From CAVYXA01 sp963846775 (lineage in GTDB: Bacteria; Verrucomicrobiota; Verrucomicrobiia; Chthoniobacterales; UBA10450), in contig CAWJXB010000006.1 of assembly GCA_963846775.1 (NCBI GenBank), forward strand, positions 1,116,001 to 1,180,000: a stretch of 64,000 nt of DNA, given 5' to 3'. Positions 1 to 7,469 of the stretch are shown piece by piece. How positions within the stretch are numbered: the stretch's first letter is position 1; every line of letters begins with the position of its first letter. The position numbers were made by a program, and so were the translations under genes. The notes below the pieces were generated by a model. That model worked only from the letters and a program-made list of their open reading frames with translations. It had not been told where the DNA came from and made no database searches.

Positions 1-1
1 C

Positions 2-2074
2 GGGATGCATGGGGACGTGCACGACGTCTGGATCGACGCGACTAATCCGCAGGTTGTCTTTTCCGGGGACGACGGCGGGATGTGGTATTCCTACAATGGC
101 GGTAGCAAATGGTGGAAAGCCGAGAACCTGCCGATCTCCCAGTTCTATCACGTGAGCGTGGATGAGGCCGATCCTTATCACGTCTATGGCGGTTTGCAGG
201 ACAATTCCTCGTTTGTGGGCGACTCGCAGTATCCCGGGGGGATAACGAATTCCCGCTGGGAAAACATGTTTAACGGCGACGGTTTCTGGATGTTTCCTGA
301 TCCGGCTGATCCGGATTATATTTACGCGGAATACCAGGGCGGGCTCATCGGGCGAGTCAATCGCCATACCCATGAAGCGCGCACGATCCAGCCGACACCG
401 AACTACAAGGAAAAACTGCGTTTCAATTGGAACGCGCCGATCGCGTTGTCGCCCAATGAGAAGGGAACTGTTTATCTCGGCGCGCAGTTCCTTTTCCGCT
501 CACGCGATCATGGCCAGAGCTGGGAGCGGATTTCGCCTGACCTAACGACGAACGATCCGGAGAAACAAAAACAGGAACAATCGGGCGGCGTGACCATAGA
601 CAATTCGTCGGCCGAAATGCACACCACGATTTACTCGATCAGCGAATCGCCCAAGGAAAAGGGATTGATCTGGGTCGGAACGGACGACGGTAATTTGCAG
701 ATCACGCGCGATGACGGGAAAACCTGGAGCAACGTGGTGGCGAACGTGCCGGGATTGCCGAAAAACTCATGGGTCAGTTGGGTGCAGGCCAGCAACTTCG
801 ACGCCGGCACGGCTTACGCGACATTCGACCGCCACACTTTCGGCGAGATGGCGCCCTACCTGTTTCGGACCACCGATTACGGCAAAACGTGGACGCCACT
901 CGTTACGCCACAGGACCCAAAGACCGTTCACGGTTACGCGCATGTGGTCAAGGAGGATACGGCTGCACCGAACTTGCTCTTTCTCGGCACGGAGTTTGGA
1001 CTGTGGGTGTCGGTGGATGGAGGCAAGACCTGGGCCCAATTCAAAGGCAGTCATTTTCCAGCCGTGGCGGTGCGCGATCTCACAATTCAACCGCGAGAGA
1101 ACGACCTGGTTCTGGCGACGCATGGCCGCGGCATTTGGATCATCGACGATATCACACCGTTGCGCTCTCTGACGCCGGACCTGCTCGCGAAGGAGGTGGC
1201 GTTTGTTTCCGCGCGGCCTACGCAACAGCGGATCGAAGCGAACGGCGGATGGTCCAATGGCGATGCCGTGTTTGTCGGAAACAATCCCCCGGAAGGCGCA
1301 GTGATTAATTACTATCAGCAGAAGCGACATCTATTCGGCAAGATCAAACTGGAGGTGTTGGATTCGAACGGGCGGGTCGTCGATGAGTTGCCCGCGAGCA
1401 AACGCCCTGGTTTGAATCGCGTTACCTGGAGCATGCAGGAAAAACCGCCGCGCGTCCCGCCGGCGGCGCAGATTGCTTTTGCGGGGACACGTGGCCCGCG
1501 TTTGTTGCCGGGTGAATACACCGTGCGGCTAACCAAAGCCAACGACGTTTCCGAGACGAAGCTAACGGTTGGGTTGGATCGACGCGCGAAGTTTAGCGAG
1601 GCCGATCGCAAAGAGCAGTACGACGCCGCGATGCGCGTGCATGCGCTCTTCGGTGACGAGAGCACGTTAATGGGTCGGATCATGGCGCTGCGCGGAGCAG
1701 TGATGCAGCGTTCTGCCAGTTTGCCCGAAGGCGACGAGCTGCGAAAAGCACTCACCCAATTCGCAAATAGGATCGATAGCGTCCGCAAGAAAATTGTCGC
1801 GACCACTGAAGGCGGCGCGATCACTGGCGAAGAGCGGATCCGCGAACACACCGACCAGCTTTATGGGGCGCTCTTGAGTTATGACGGTAAGCCAGGCGAA
1901 TACCAGGTGGCCTACATCGGCACACTGAAACAAGAATTAAACGATGTGGAAAAGGAGTTTGACGAACTTGTAGCAAACGAATTGTCCCAGCTAAACGAGC
2001 AACTTAAAGCCAAAGGGCAATCGCCATTCGCGCCGCCGGCCGGCGCAAATGGGACGAGAGGGACAGGACCCTGA
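2..2074 (+). CDS. BNR/Asp-box (sortilin-VPS10-like) repeat protein, 5' end outside window
   Basis: The reading frame is open from the first bases, so the N-terminus lies upstream; 690 codons are visible. The protein carries repeated Asp-box motifs of the form S/T-x-D-x-G-x-x-W (SRDHGQSW, TRDDGKTW, TTDYGKTW, SVDGGKTW), the hallmark of BNR/sialidase-like or VPS10-type beta-propellers. After the propeller (to about visible residue 380) there is a beta-sandwich-like region and then a charged, probably helical C-terminal 180 residues. Proteins of this layout of about 1000 residues are common in Acidobacteria, Verrucomicrobia and Bacteroidetes and are labelled glycosyl hydrolases, though activity is rarely shown. 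I infer an exported protein; the signal peptide would be off the window. The exact substrate cannot be told. Confidence 0.8.
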   Translation, partial: GMHGDVHDVWIDATNPQVVFSGDDGGMWYSYNGGSKWWKAENLPISQFYHVSVDEADPYHVYGGLQDNSSFVGDSQYPGGITNSRWENMFNGDGFWMFPDPADPDYIYAEYQGGLIGRVNRHTHEARTIQPTPNYKEKLRFNWNAPIALSPNEKGTVYLGAQFLFRSRDHGQSWERISPDLTTNDPEKQKQEQSGGVTIDNSSAEMHTTIYSISESPKEKGLIWVGTDDGNLQITRDDGKTWSNVVANVPGLPKNSWVSWVQASNFDAGTAYATFDRHTFGEMAPYLFRTTDYGKTWTPLVTPQDPKTVHGYAHVVKEDTAAPNLLFLGTEFGLWVSVDGGKTWAQFKGSHFPAVAVRDLTIQPRENDLVLATHGRGIWIIDDITPLRSLTPDLLAKEVAFVSARPTQQRIEANGGWSNGDAVFVGNNPPEGAVINYYQQKRHLFGKIKLEVLDSNGRVVDELPASKRPGLNRVTWSMQEKPPRVPPAAQIAFAGTRGPRLLPGEYTVRLTKANDVSETKLTVGLDRRAKFSEADRKEQYDAAMRVHALFGDESTLMGRIMALRGAVMQRSASLPEGDELRKALTQFANRIDSVRKKIVATTEGGAITGEERIREHTDQLYGALLSYDGKPGEYQVAYIGTLKQELNDVEKEFDELVANELSQLNEQLKAKGQSPFAPPAGANGTRGTGP

Positions 2075-2124
2075 CGACTAATTAGTCGTTGGTAGGGCGC
2101 GGGCGCCACATCGTGGAAAGCTCA

Positions 2125-2157
2125 GGCGCGGACGCCTTGGCACAAGTCGTCCGCGCC
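2125..2157. terminator. Hairpin between convergent genes
   Basis: A perfect 10 bp stem, GGCGCGGACG at 2125-2134 and CGTCCGCGCC at 2148-2157, encloses a 13-base loop. It sits between the stop of the BNR gene and the stop of the leftward histone-like gene. No clear T-run follows on either strand, so a bidirectional transcription stop is an inference from position. Confidence 0.45.
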
Positions 2158-2180
2158 ATTTGTGAACTAACTTATAGCTT

Positions 2181-2528
2181 CTAGCCTTTGCCGCCAGCTC
2201 TTCTTCTCGCGGCCCAGCGCGCTTTCATCAACTGCGAAAGCCGACGGCGTCCCGCAGCGGTGAGACCGCCTTTCTTCTTTTTCTTAGCGGTCGCGGCACC
2301 GCCTTTGCCAGATCTGATTCTGGCCCAGCGAGCTCTGGCAGCAGCAGCGAGCTTGGCACGGGTAGCAGCGGAGAACCGTTTTCCTCCAGCTGACGGCGCG
2401 CGTGAAGCGTGAGCAGCCGCGCCGCCGCGCGCGCGGTTACCAATGAGTGAAGCCAATCGGTGTTCGAGAGAATCGATCTGCCGGCGAATGGCGACAGCTT
2501 GTTCAAGGGCGTGGGTAGATATGTCCAT
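2181..2528 (-). CDS. Small Lys/Arg/Ala-rich histone-like protein
   Basis: This 115-residue protein is very basic and alanine-rich. The first 30 residues look like a short coiled coil (ALEQAVAIRRQIDSLEHRL). Two related basic helical units follow, FSAATRAKLAAAARARWA and LTAAGRRRLSQLMKARWA, separated by a run of five lysines. The duplicated pattern 'S/T-A-x-x-R-x-x-L-x-x-x-x-x-A-R-W-A' resembles histone H1-like and small DNA-binding proteins of several bacterial phyla. Nucleic-acid binding is inferred from composition only. It is transcribed leftward, convergent with the preceding gene, and the antisense frames lack such order. Confidence 0.7.
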   Translation of the reverse strand: MDISTHALEQAVAIRRQIDSLEHRLASLIGNRARGGAAAHASRAPSAGGKRFSAATRAKLAAAARARWARIRSGKGGAATAKKKKKGGLTAAGRRRLSQLMKARWAARRRAGGKG

Positions 2529-2639
2529 GCCTTGTCACATAGCTGGAGTTGCAACATATGGCAATCTTGTTTTTACGAGTTTGTTGCGATTTTTTTACGC
2601 AAACAGCTTCGACCTATTTCGCCCAAGAGATGAATTCCA

Positions 2640-2877
2640 TTCAGGCGTGCTGAGCGACATCAGACTGCCACATATCGATGGCATAGCGTTGACTCGCGCG
2701 ATCAAAAGAATGAAGCCAGAAACCGCGATTGTCGCTGCCACGGGACACGGCCAACATGCTCGCAATTTGGAGCTCGAATCTCTCGGGGTCGCGCACTTGC
2801 TGGCCAGACCATACCAGACGCCAAGCGGTTACTGGCTTCATACTCCAGAACGCGCTGAGCCACCGCCTGATGCATAG
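2640..2877 (+). pseudogene. Response-regulator receiver remnant
   Basis: In frame 1 this stretch encodes the second half of a CheY-like receiver: the phosphoacceptor segment SDIRLPHIDGIALTRAI, the beta-4 strand with IVAATG, and a LARPY segment where an active receiver has KPY. The first half, with the acidic pocket, is missing; upstream sequence is AT-rich and overlaps the antisense histone-like gene. The usual Lys is replaced by Arg and the frame ends in non-receiver sequence. I read it as a decayed fragment. It lies 0.6 kb before a sensor kinase and 3 kb before an intact receiver, suggesting that a two-component cluster has eroded here. Confidence 0.5.
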
Positions 2878-3480
2878 ATCGGATCGGCCTAACGAACGTG
2901 TCAGGCATCGCCTCAATGGAAGGGAAACATTTTGTGCGGTCGCGGAATAATTAGATCGGCACCCTACATCTATGTGGCGCAACTCCTTAACTTCCGATCG
3001 GAGAAAGAAGGTCAGTTGAAACTTGCCCGCGCCACAACGGCCTGCGCGCCGTTTGCGGCAATTGCTTAGTTAGATCGGTCGGGTGCGCACGTTACCTGCT
3101 TAAAGGCATTGCTCACGTCGGCTGCCGGGGCGTCAGGGGGCGCCTTCGTGAGTCTAAGAAAGGAAATTATAATTGAGGATTTCCGAACCAGCGAGTCTCG
3201 GGCGCGAAGTCGCGACCATTCCCGGTGTAAAAGAGCTGCGCGCTGCCAATGGGATCGAGGCCGAGCGGCTTTGCGGGGAAACGTCGGGCCATGCGCTGCT
3301 TTCTGGCACTGATCGACGCTTGTTGTTCAACGGCGGTATCAGCGCCGCGGGCAGCCATGAAGGCGATAACACCCGTGAAAACGCCCTCGACCTTGTTAAC
3401 AGCAGCAAAACTAAGCCGATCGCCAGGCGCGTCTTTGGTTGTGCGTTGCGCAAGCACATCTTCACGGAGGCCGACCGAAG
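2878..3480. other. Gene-free or unresolved stretch before the sensor kinase
   Basis: No recognisable gene was found in these 600 bases. From about 3170 both strands are open: a rightward frame (3173-3484, 103 codons) and a leftward frame (3167-3544, 125 codons). Neither gave a family match by eye. The bases just before 3481 supply a GGAGG ribosome-binding site for the kinase. Confidence 0.4.
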
Positions 3481-5769
3481 ATGACCCAACCCGAGCCGGA
3501 CGGCAGCGCAAGACCCGGGCACACCGATGGCCCCTCTGGACCAATCGATACGTTGACCCAACGCGGTAACGAGTTGTTCGAGCAAGATCGACAACGCTCG
3601 CTTCGGAAAACGGATCGACTGTTCGTGTGCTTGATGCTCGTGCAGTGGGCGGTGGCGCTCGCTTTCGCGCTGATCCTTTCGCCTTACCGATGGAGTGGAC
3701 AATCCAACGAACTCTATATTCATATTTGGGCGGCGATTTTTGTCGGCGGCGCGGTCACTCTTTTTCCCATTTTCATGACGTATGCGTTCCCGGGCGCAGC
3801 GGTGACGCGAAACGTGATCGCAATTGCGCAAATGCTGATGTCGACTCTGTTGATCAACCTGACCGGCGGCCGCATCGAAACGCAATTTCACGTCTTTGGC
3901 TCGCTCGTGATTCTCTCGTTTTATCGTGACTGGCGGATCTTGATTCCGGCAACGCTTGTCGTTGGGCTGGATTATTTTTTGCGCGAAATTTACTGGCCAT
4001 CCTCGGTTTACGGCGTGTTGGCGGCGAGCCCCTGGCGATCGGTCGCGCAGGCCGCTTGGGTCGTGTTCGCAGATGTCTTTCTCGTGATCTGGTGCAAGCA
4101 CAGCTTGCGCAAGATGCGGGCGATGGCCAACCGCACAGCTGCGCTCGAAAGCGAACAGAATTTCCGCCGGATCTTCCAGGAAGCGCCGATCGGCATGGCG
4201 GAGATGGCGCTAGATGGGAAATTCCTCCAGGTCAATCTGGCCTTGTGCCAGATGCTTGGGTATAACGCTACTGAATTAACGAACTTACGCAGCCAGGAGA
4301 TCACTCCGCCGGAAGATATGGAACTGGCGGACCGGAACGCGAAGAAACTTCTTCACGACGGAACAGAATGCTTCGCCTTGGAGGCACGCTACATTCGCAA
4401 GAACGGGGAACTTCTCTGGGTCAATCGCACGACCTACATGTTCCACGAAGACAACGGCCAGCCGCACCATCAAGTGGTGATGGTGGAAGACATCTCCGAG
4501 CGTAAACGGTCCGAAAAAGAGTTACAGCAAGGCAGGGTGCAATTGGAAAGGACGCTGGTAATCAATCAGTTGATCATGAATAACTCGCACGATGTCATCT
4601 GCACGATCGACGAAAATGGCCGATTTCTCTCCGTCAATGGGGCATCGGAAAGTCTGTGGGGATACAAGCCGGAAGAGCTCGTCGGACGGCCATACATCGA
4701 CCTGGTTCATCCGGACGATCGACCAAAAACGACGCAGACTGACGGCGACATACGGGTAACGAAAACGATCACTGATGTCGTTAATCGTTATGTGCGAAAA
4801 GATGGCAGCATCGTCGCTGTGGTGTGGTCGGCCAATTGGTCGGAAGCTGATCGGATGCTTTTCTGTGTGGCGCACGACATTACCGCGCGAACCAAAATGG
4901 AGAATGCTCTGCGCCTGGCGAAAGAGGAAGCCGACCGGGCGAATCGTGCAAAGAACGAATTTCTCTCGCGAATGAGCCATGAATTGCGCACGCCTCTCAA
5001 CGCCGTGCTCGGATTCGGCCAACTCCTGGAACAGCAAGACCCAACCGACGAGCAGCGCCCGCGCATCAAACACATTCTCGACGCGGGCCGTCATTTGCTA
5101 AAGCTCACGAACGAAGTGCTCGACATCAGCCAGATCGAAACCGGTAAATTGGAGTTGTCGCTCGAGCCGGTCTTAATTCGCGAAGTGGCAGACGAAGCGC
5201 TGGAGTTGATTCGCGCGCTCGCGGCCGAGCGCAAGATCAATATTTCCCGCAGCCCGCTCACAACCGGTGCTCTGTCCGGACAGTTCGAATGCGCAGATGC
5301 GACACCGACTGAGAGCGACGCCACGCTTTGCGTTTTGGCCGATCAAGAACGGTTCGCTCAGGTCCTGCTCAATCTCCTCACAAATGCGCTGAAATACACG
5401 CCGGCTGGCGGGGCGATCTCGATTTCGTGGGAAATCCGTGGTGACAAACACGTTCGGGTCGAGGTCCGCGACACTGGCCCGGGGATTCCCCAGGAAAAGA
5501 TCTCTCGGCTCTTCGTGCCGTTTGATCGCCTGGGAGCAGAACACACCGAGGTGAAGGGAAGGGGGCTCGGTCTGGCCCTTTGCCAGAGATTGATTACAGC
5601 CATGCATGGCTCGATCGGCGTGGAGAGCGAGCTGGGACGTGGAAGCACTTTTTGGGTTGAGTTGGAGCGCGGAATCGCGAGCGCCAAAAACGAGCGAGCC
5701 GGTCGCGCTCCCATTCGAACCGCTTCAGGCCAACGGCAAAAAACTGAAGCTCCTTCATATCGAAGATAA
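3481..5769 (+). CDS. Membrane PAS-PAS sensor histidine kinase
   Basis: A 762-residue kinase if it starts at ATG 3481, which has GGAGG ten bases upstream; an earlier in-frame start at 3439 is unsupported. Residues about 40-220 hold several hydrophobic helices. Two PAS domains follow (the first begins FRRIFQEAPIGMAEM, the second ends before ITARTKMENAL). A HisKA domain has the phospho-accepting His near residue 500 in MSHELRTPLN, and an HATPase domain has NLLTNALKY, DTGPGIP and GRGLGLAL boxes. All catalytic boxes are present, so autophosphorylation should be possible. The signal sensed is unknown. The last 30 residues look like out-of-frame translation: in the neighbouring frame the DNA encodes the start of a receiver domain, so the gene was probably a longer hybrid kinase. 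Confidence 0.9.
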   Translation: MTQPEPDGSARPGHTDGPSGPIDTLTQRGNELFEQDRQRSLRKTDRLFVCLMLVQWAVALAFALILSPYRWSGQSNELYIHIWAAIFVGGAVTLFPIFMTYAFPGAAVTRNVIAIAQMLMSTLLINLTGGRIETQFHVFGSLVILSFYRDWRILIPATLVVGLDYFLREIYWPSSVYGVLAASPWRSVAQAAWVVFADVFLVIWCKHSLRKMRAMANRTAALESEQNFRRIFQEAPIGMAEMALDGKFLQVNLALCQMLGYNATELTNLRSQEITPPEDMELADRNAKKLLHDGTECFALEARYIRKNGELLWVNRTTYMFHEDNGQPHHQVVMVEDISERKRSEKELQQGRVQLERTLVINQLIMNNSHDVICTIDENGRFLSVNGASESLWGYKPEELVGRPYIDLVHPDDRPKTTQTDGDIRVTKTITDVVNRYVRKDGSIVAVVWSANWSEADRMLFCVAHDITARTKMENALRLAKEEADRANRAKNEFLSRMSHELRTPLNAVLGFGQLLEQQDPTDEQRPRIKHILDAGRHLLKLTNEVLDISQIETGKLELSLEPVLIREVADEALELIRALAAERKINISRSPLTTGALSGQFECADATPTESDATLCVLADQERFAQVLLNLLTNALKYTPAGGAISISWEIRGDKHVRVEVRDTGPGIPQEKISRLFVPFDRLGAEHTEVKGRGLGLALCQRLITAMHGSIGVESELGRGSTFWVELERGIASAKNERAGRAPIRTASGQRQKTEAPSYRR

Positions 5770-5906
5770 TCTGGCGATGGGCGGAAAAATCGGCGTCGAA
5801 AACCGATTTAGATGTGGGAAGCACGTTTTGGATCGACCTGCCGCGCCCGAATCCTGCTTCTTTCGAAACCAAGGCCAGCGGCCTTCAAGGCTGCGCCGCT
5901 GTTTAA
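5690..5906 (+). pseudogene. Scrambled remnant of a hybrid kinase C-terminus
   Basis: Just past the HATPase domain, frame 2 (about 5690-5776) reads a linker and then KLKLLHIEDNLA, the typical first strand and acidic pair of a receiver. It then jumps directly to MGGKIGVE, which looks like the end of another HATPase domain. A further frame change leads at 5811 to DVGSTFWIDLPRPN and a stop at 5904-5906. These pieces match the ends of hybrid kinases (receiver start, second ATPase end) with the middle missing. At least two frame changes and one deletion explain them. Confidence 0.6.
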
Positions 5907-5918
5907 TGCTACGCAACC

Positions 5919-6593
5919 ATGAACCTATCAGCTGAATTCCCCGGGGCCTTCGCCCAGCTGGCCAAAATGAAAATCCTCGTCATCGACGACGAGCCGGCCA
6001 ATGTGGCCTTGCTCGAGGCGATGCTGGCCTATAATGGCCTCACCGCGGTCAAGTCAATCACCGATCCCCGCCTTGCCGTGAAGACGATCGCCGACTTCGA
6101 GCCGGACCTCATCCTCCTCGATTTGATGATGCCATACGTGGACGGCTTCGCTGTCCTCGAAACAGTCCGTTCCGACCAGAGCGAGCTTTTTTTGCCTGTG
6201 GTGGTTCTTACTGCCGATAGCAATGAGGAAAGCAAAATCCGCGCGCTTCGCGTTGGCGCGACCGATTTCCTCCTCAAACCGTTCGATCAAATCGAGGTCA
6301 TGCTCCGCATCAAGAATTTGCTCGAGACTCGTCGTGTCCACCTGCTGCTCGACAACCAACGCGCCGCATACGAAGACGCCGTTTGCGCCCGCACCGCCGA
6401 ACTGCGCGAGGCCCTGGCCGATTTGGAAAAAGCCAAGGACGGTCTGGCGGCAGCGCAAACAGATCTGTTTTCACCCCCCGCTCGATCAAATGGAGGTCCT
6501 CCTCCGCATCAAGAACTTGCTCGAGACCCGTCGTGTCCACCTGCTGCTCGACAACCAACGCGCCGCATTCGAAGATCGCGCACGCGCCACTGA
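5919..6593 (+). CDS. Response regulator with disrupted C-terminal half
   Basis: Residues 17-130 form a complete receiver: acidic pair DDE near 23-25, phosphoacceptor Asp68 in LILLDLMMPY, Thr98 and Lys120 in LLKPFD. The following helix (RIKNLLETRRVHLLLDNQ, then a coiled-coil-like RTAELREALADLEKA) is normally a linker to an output domain such as HD-GYP or a kinase. Here that linker DNA is tandemly duplicated and the second copy is out of frame, so translation ends in Pro/Arg-rich nonsense. The start may be ATG 5919 or, more economically, ATG 5967 (MKILVIDDEP); neither has a strong ribosome-binding site. Phosphorylation by the upstream kinase is plausible from position, but no output domain remains. 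Confidence 0.75.
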   Translation: MNLSAEFPGAFAQLAKMKILVIDDEPANVALLEAMLAYNGLTAVKSITDPRLAVKTIADFEPDLILLDLMMPYVDGFAVLETVRSDQSELFLPVVVLTADSNEESKIRALRVGATDFLLKPFDQIEVMLRIKNLLETRRVHLLLDNQRAAYEDAVCARTAELREALADLEKAKDGLAAAQTDLFSPPARSNGGPPPHQELARDPSCPPAARQPTRRIRRSRTRH

Positions 6594-6660
6594 ACTGCGC
6601 CAGGCCCTGGCCGATTTGGAAAAAGCCAGGGACGGTCTGGCGGCAGCGCAAACAGATCTG
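6284..6660. repeat. Diverged tandem duplication of about 0.2 kb
   Basis: Copy 1 (about 6284-6467) and copy 2 (about 6483-6660) share most bases, starting at the shared CGATCAAAT and ending at CAGCGCAAACAGATCTG. The offset is 199 bases at the start and 193 at the end, so copy 2 has lost six bases. The second copy encodes the same LRIKNLLETRRVHLLLDN segment, but in the frame of an open reading stretch ending at 6690, not in the response-regulator frame. Confidence 0.85.
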
Positions 6661-6711
6661 TCTTCGCCCGTCGTTTCCTCTATTCCGTAGAGATTTTGCC
6701 GAACGACCGCT

Positions 6712-6759
6712 TTCAAGTTGAAGGTTGGACGTTGAGCGTTGAACGTTGAACGTTGAATC
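6712..6759. repeat. GAACGTT-type word repeat upstream of menG/ubiE
   Basis: Successive near-copies of a 7-9 base word (GGTTGGAC, GTTGAGC, GTTGAAC, GTTGAAC, GTTGAATC) lie immediately before and into the start of the methyltransferase gene. The TTG start codon at 6753 is itself inside the last word. Related words recur at 34.8, 45.7, 51.3 and 54.4 kb. Confidence 0.7.
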
Positions 6760-7454
6760 ACTCCAGCGTCGCCGGTCCCGACCACGTCCGGAATATCTTC
6801 GGCTCCATCGCGCCGCGATACGATCTGGCCAATCACTTGCTCAGTTTCGGCTGCGATTTCTACTGGCGGAAACGTGCCGCCGAAATCGTCGCCGGCTGGG
6901 CCCCGAAAAAAGTCATCGATCTTGCCACAGGCACCGGCGACCTCGCGCTCGCGCTGCAAAAGAGATTGCCCGAGGCCGAAATCGTCGCGGCAGATTTTCT
7001 GCCGGAAATGATCGAGCTGGCCAAACGAAAGGGTGTCCGCCGTGCCATCATCGCCGATGCAATAAAATTACCGTTCGACGACGGTTCTTTCGATTGCGTC
7101 ACTGTCGCCTTCGGGTTGAGGAACATGAAAGATTGGGGTCATGCCTTGCGCGAAATGGCGCGCGTGCTGCGGCCAGATGGCCATTTGTTAGTCTTGGAGT
7201 TCTCGCTCCCGAGATGGTCGATCTTTCGCGCTTTCTATCGCTTTTATCTCCATCGCTGTTTGCCGTTGATCGGTTCGCTCCTAACGAAAAAGAAAAGCGC
7301 CTACGATTATCTCGGGAATTCCATCGAAGAGTTTCCCAGCGGCGGCGCCATGCTCGATTTGATGGAAGCGAGCGGCTTCAACAACCCGCAGAGCGAACCG
7401 CTCACCGGCGGTATCGTCACGATCTATACTGCGAGGAGATTTCACCAGACTTGA
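6753..7454 (+). CDS. ubiE: Demethylmenaquinone/ubiquinone methyltransferase
   Basis: A 233-residue class I SAM-dependent methyltransferase of the UbiE/MenG family, which C-methylates demethylmenaquinone (or the ubiquinone precursor) at the membrane. Visible signatures are the N-terminal VRNIFGSIAPRYDLANHLLS, motif I DLATGTGDL at 56-64, the family block VAFGLRNMKDW and the C-terminal GGIVTIYTA. Length is normal for the family. The predicted start is a TTG in a word-repeat with no good ribosome-binding site. It is followed by the convergent transketolase gene, so it seems to be transcribed alone. Menaquinone is the likelier substrate for a verrucomicrobial cell, but this is inference. Confidence 0.93.
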   Translation: MNHSSVAGPDHVRNIFGSIAPRYDLANHLLSFGCDFYWRKRAAEIVAGWAPKKVIDLATGTGDLALALQKRLPEAEIVAADFLPEMIELAKRKGVRRAIIADAIKLPFDDGSFDCVTVAFGLRNMKDWGHALREMARVLRPDGHLLVLEFSLPRWSIFRAFYRFYLHRCLPLIGSLLTKKKSAYDYLGNSIEEFPSGGAMLDLMEASGFNNPQSEPLTGGIVTIYTARRFHQT

Positions 7455-7469
7455 GCTCCCCGGAGAACA

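Noticed and set aside
3154..4101. Leftward 315-codon frame over the kinase membrane domain
   Set aside because: The opposite strand encodes ordered hydrophobic helices of the sensor kinase; this frame shows only His/Arg-rich shadow sequence.
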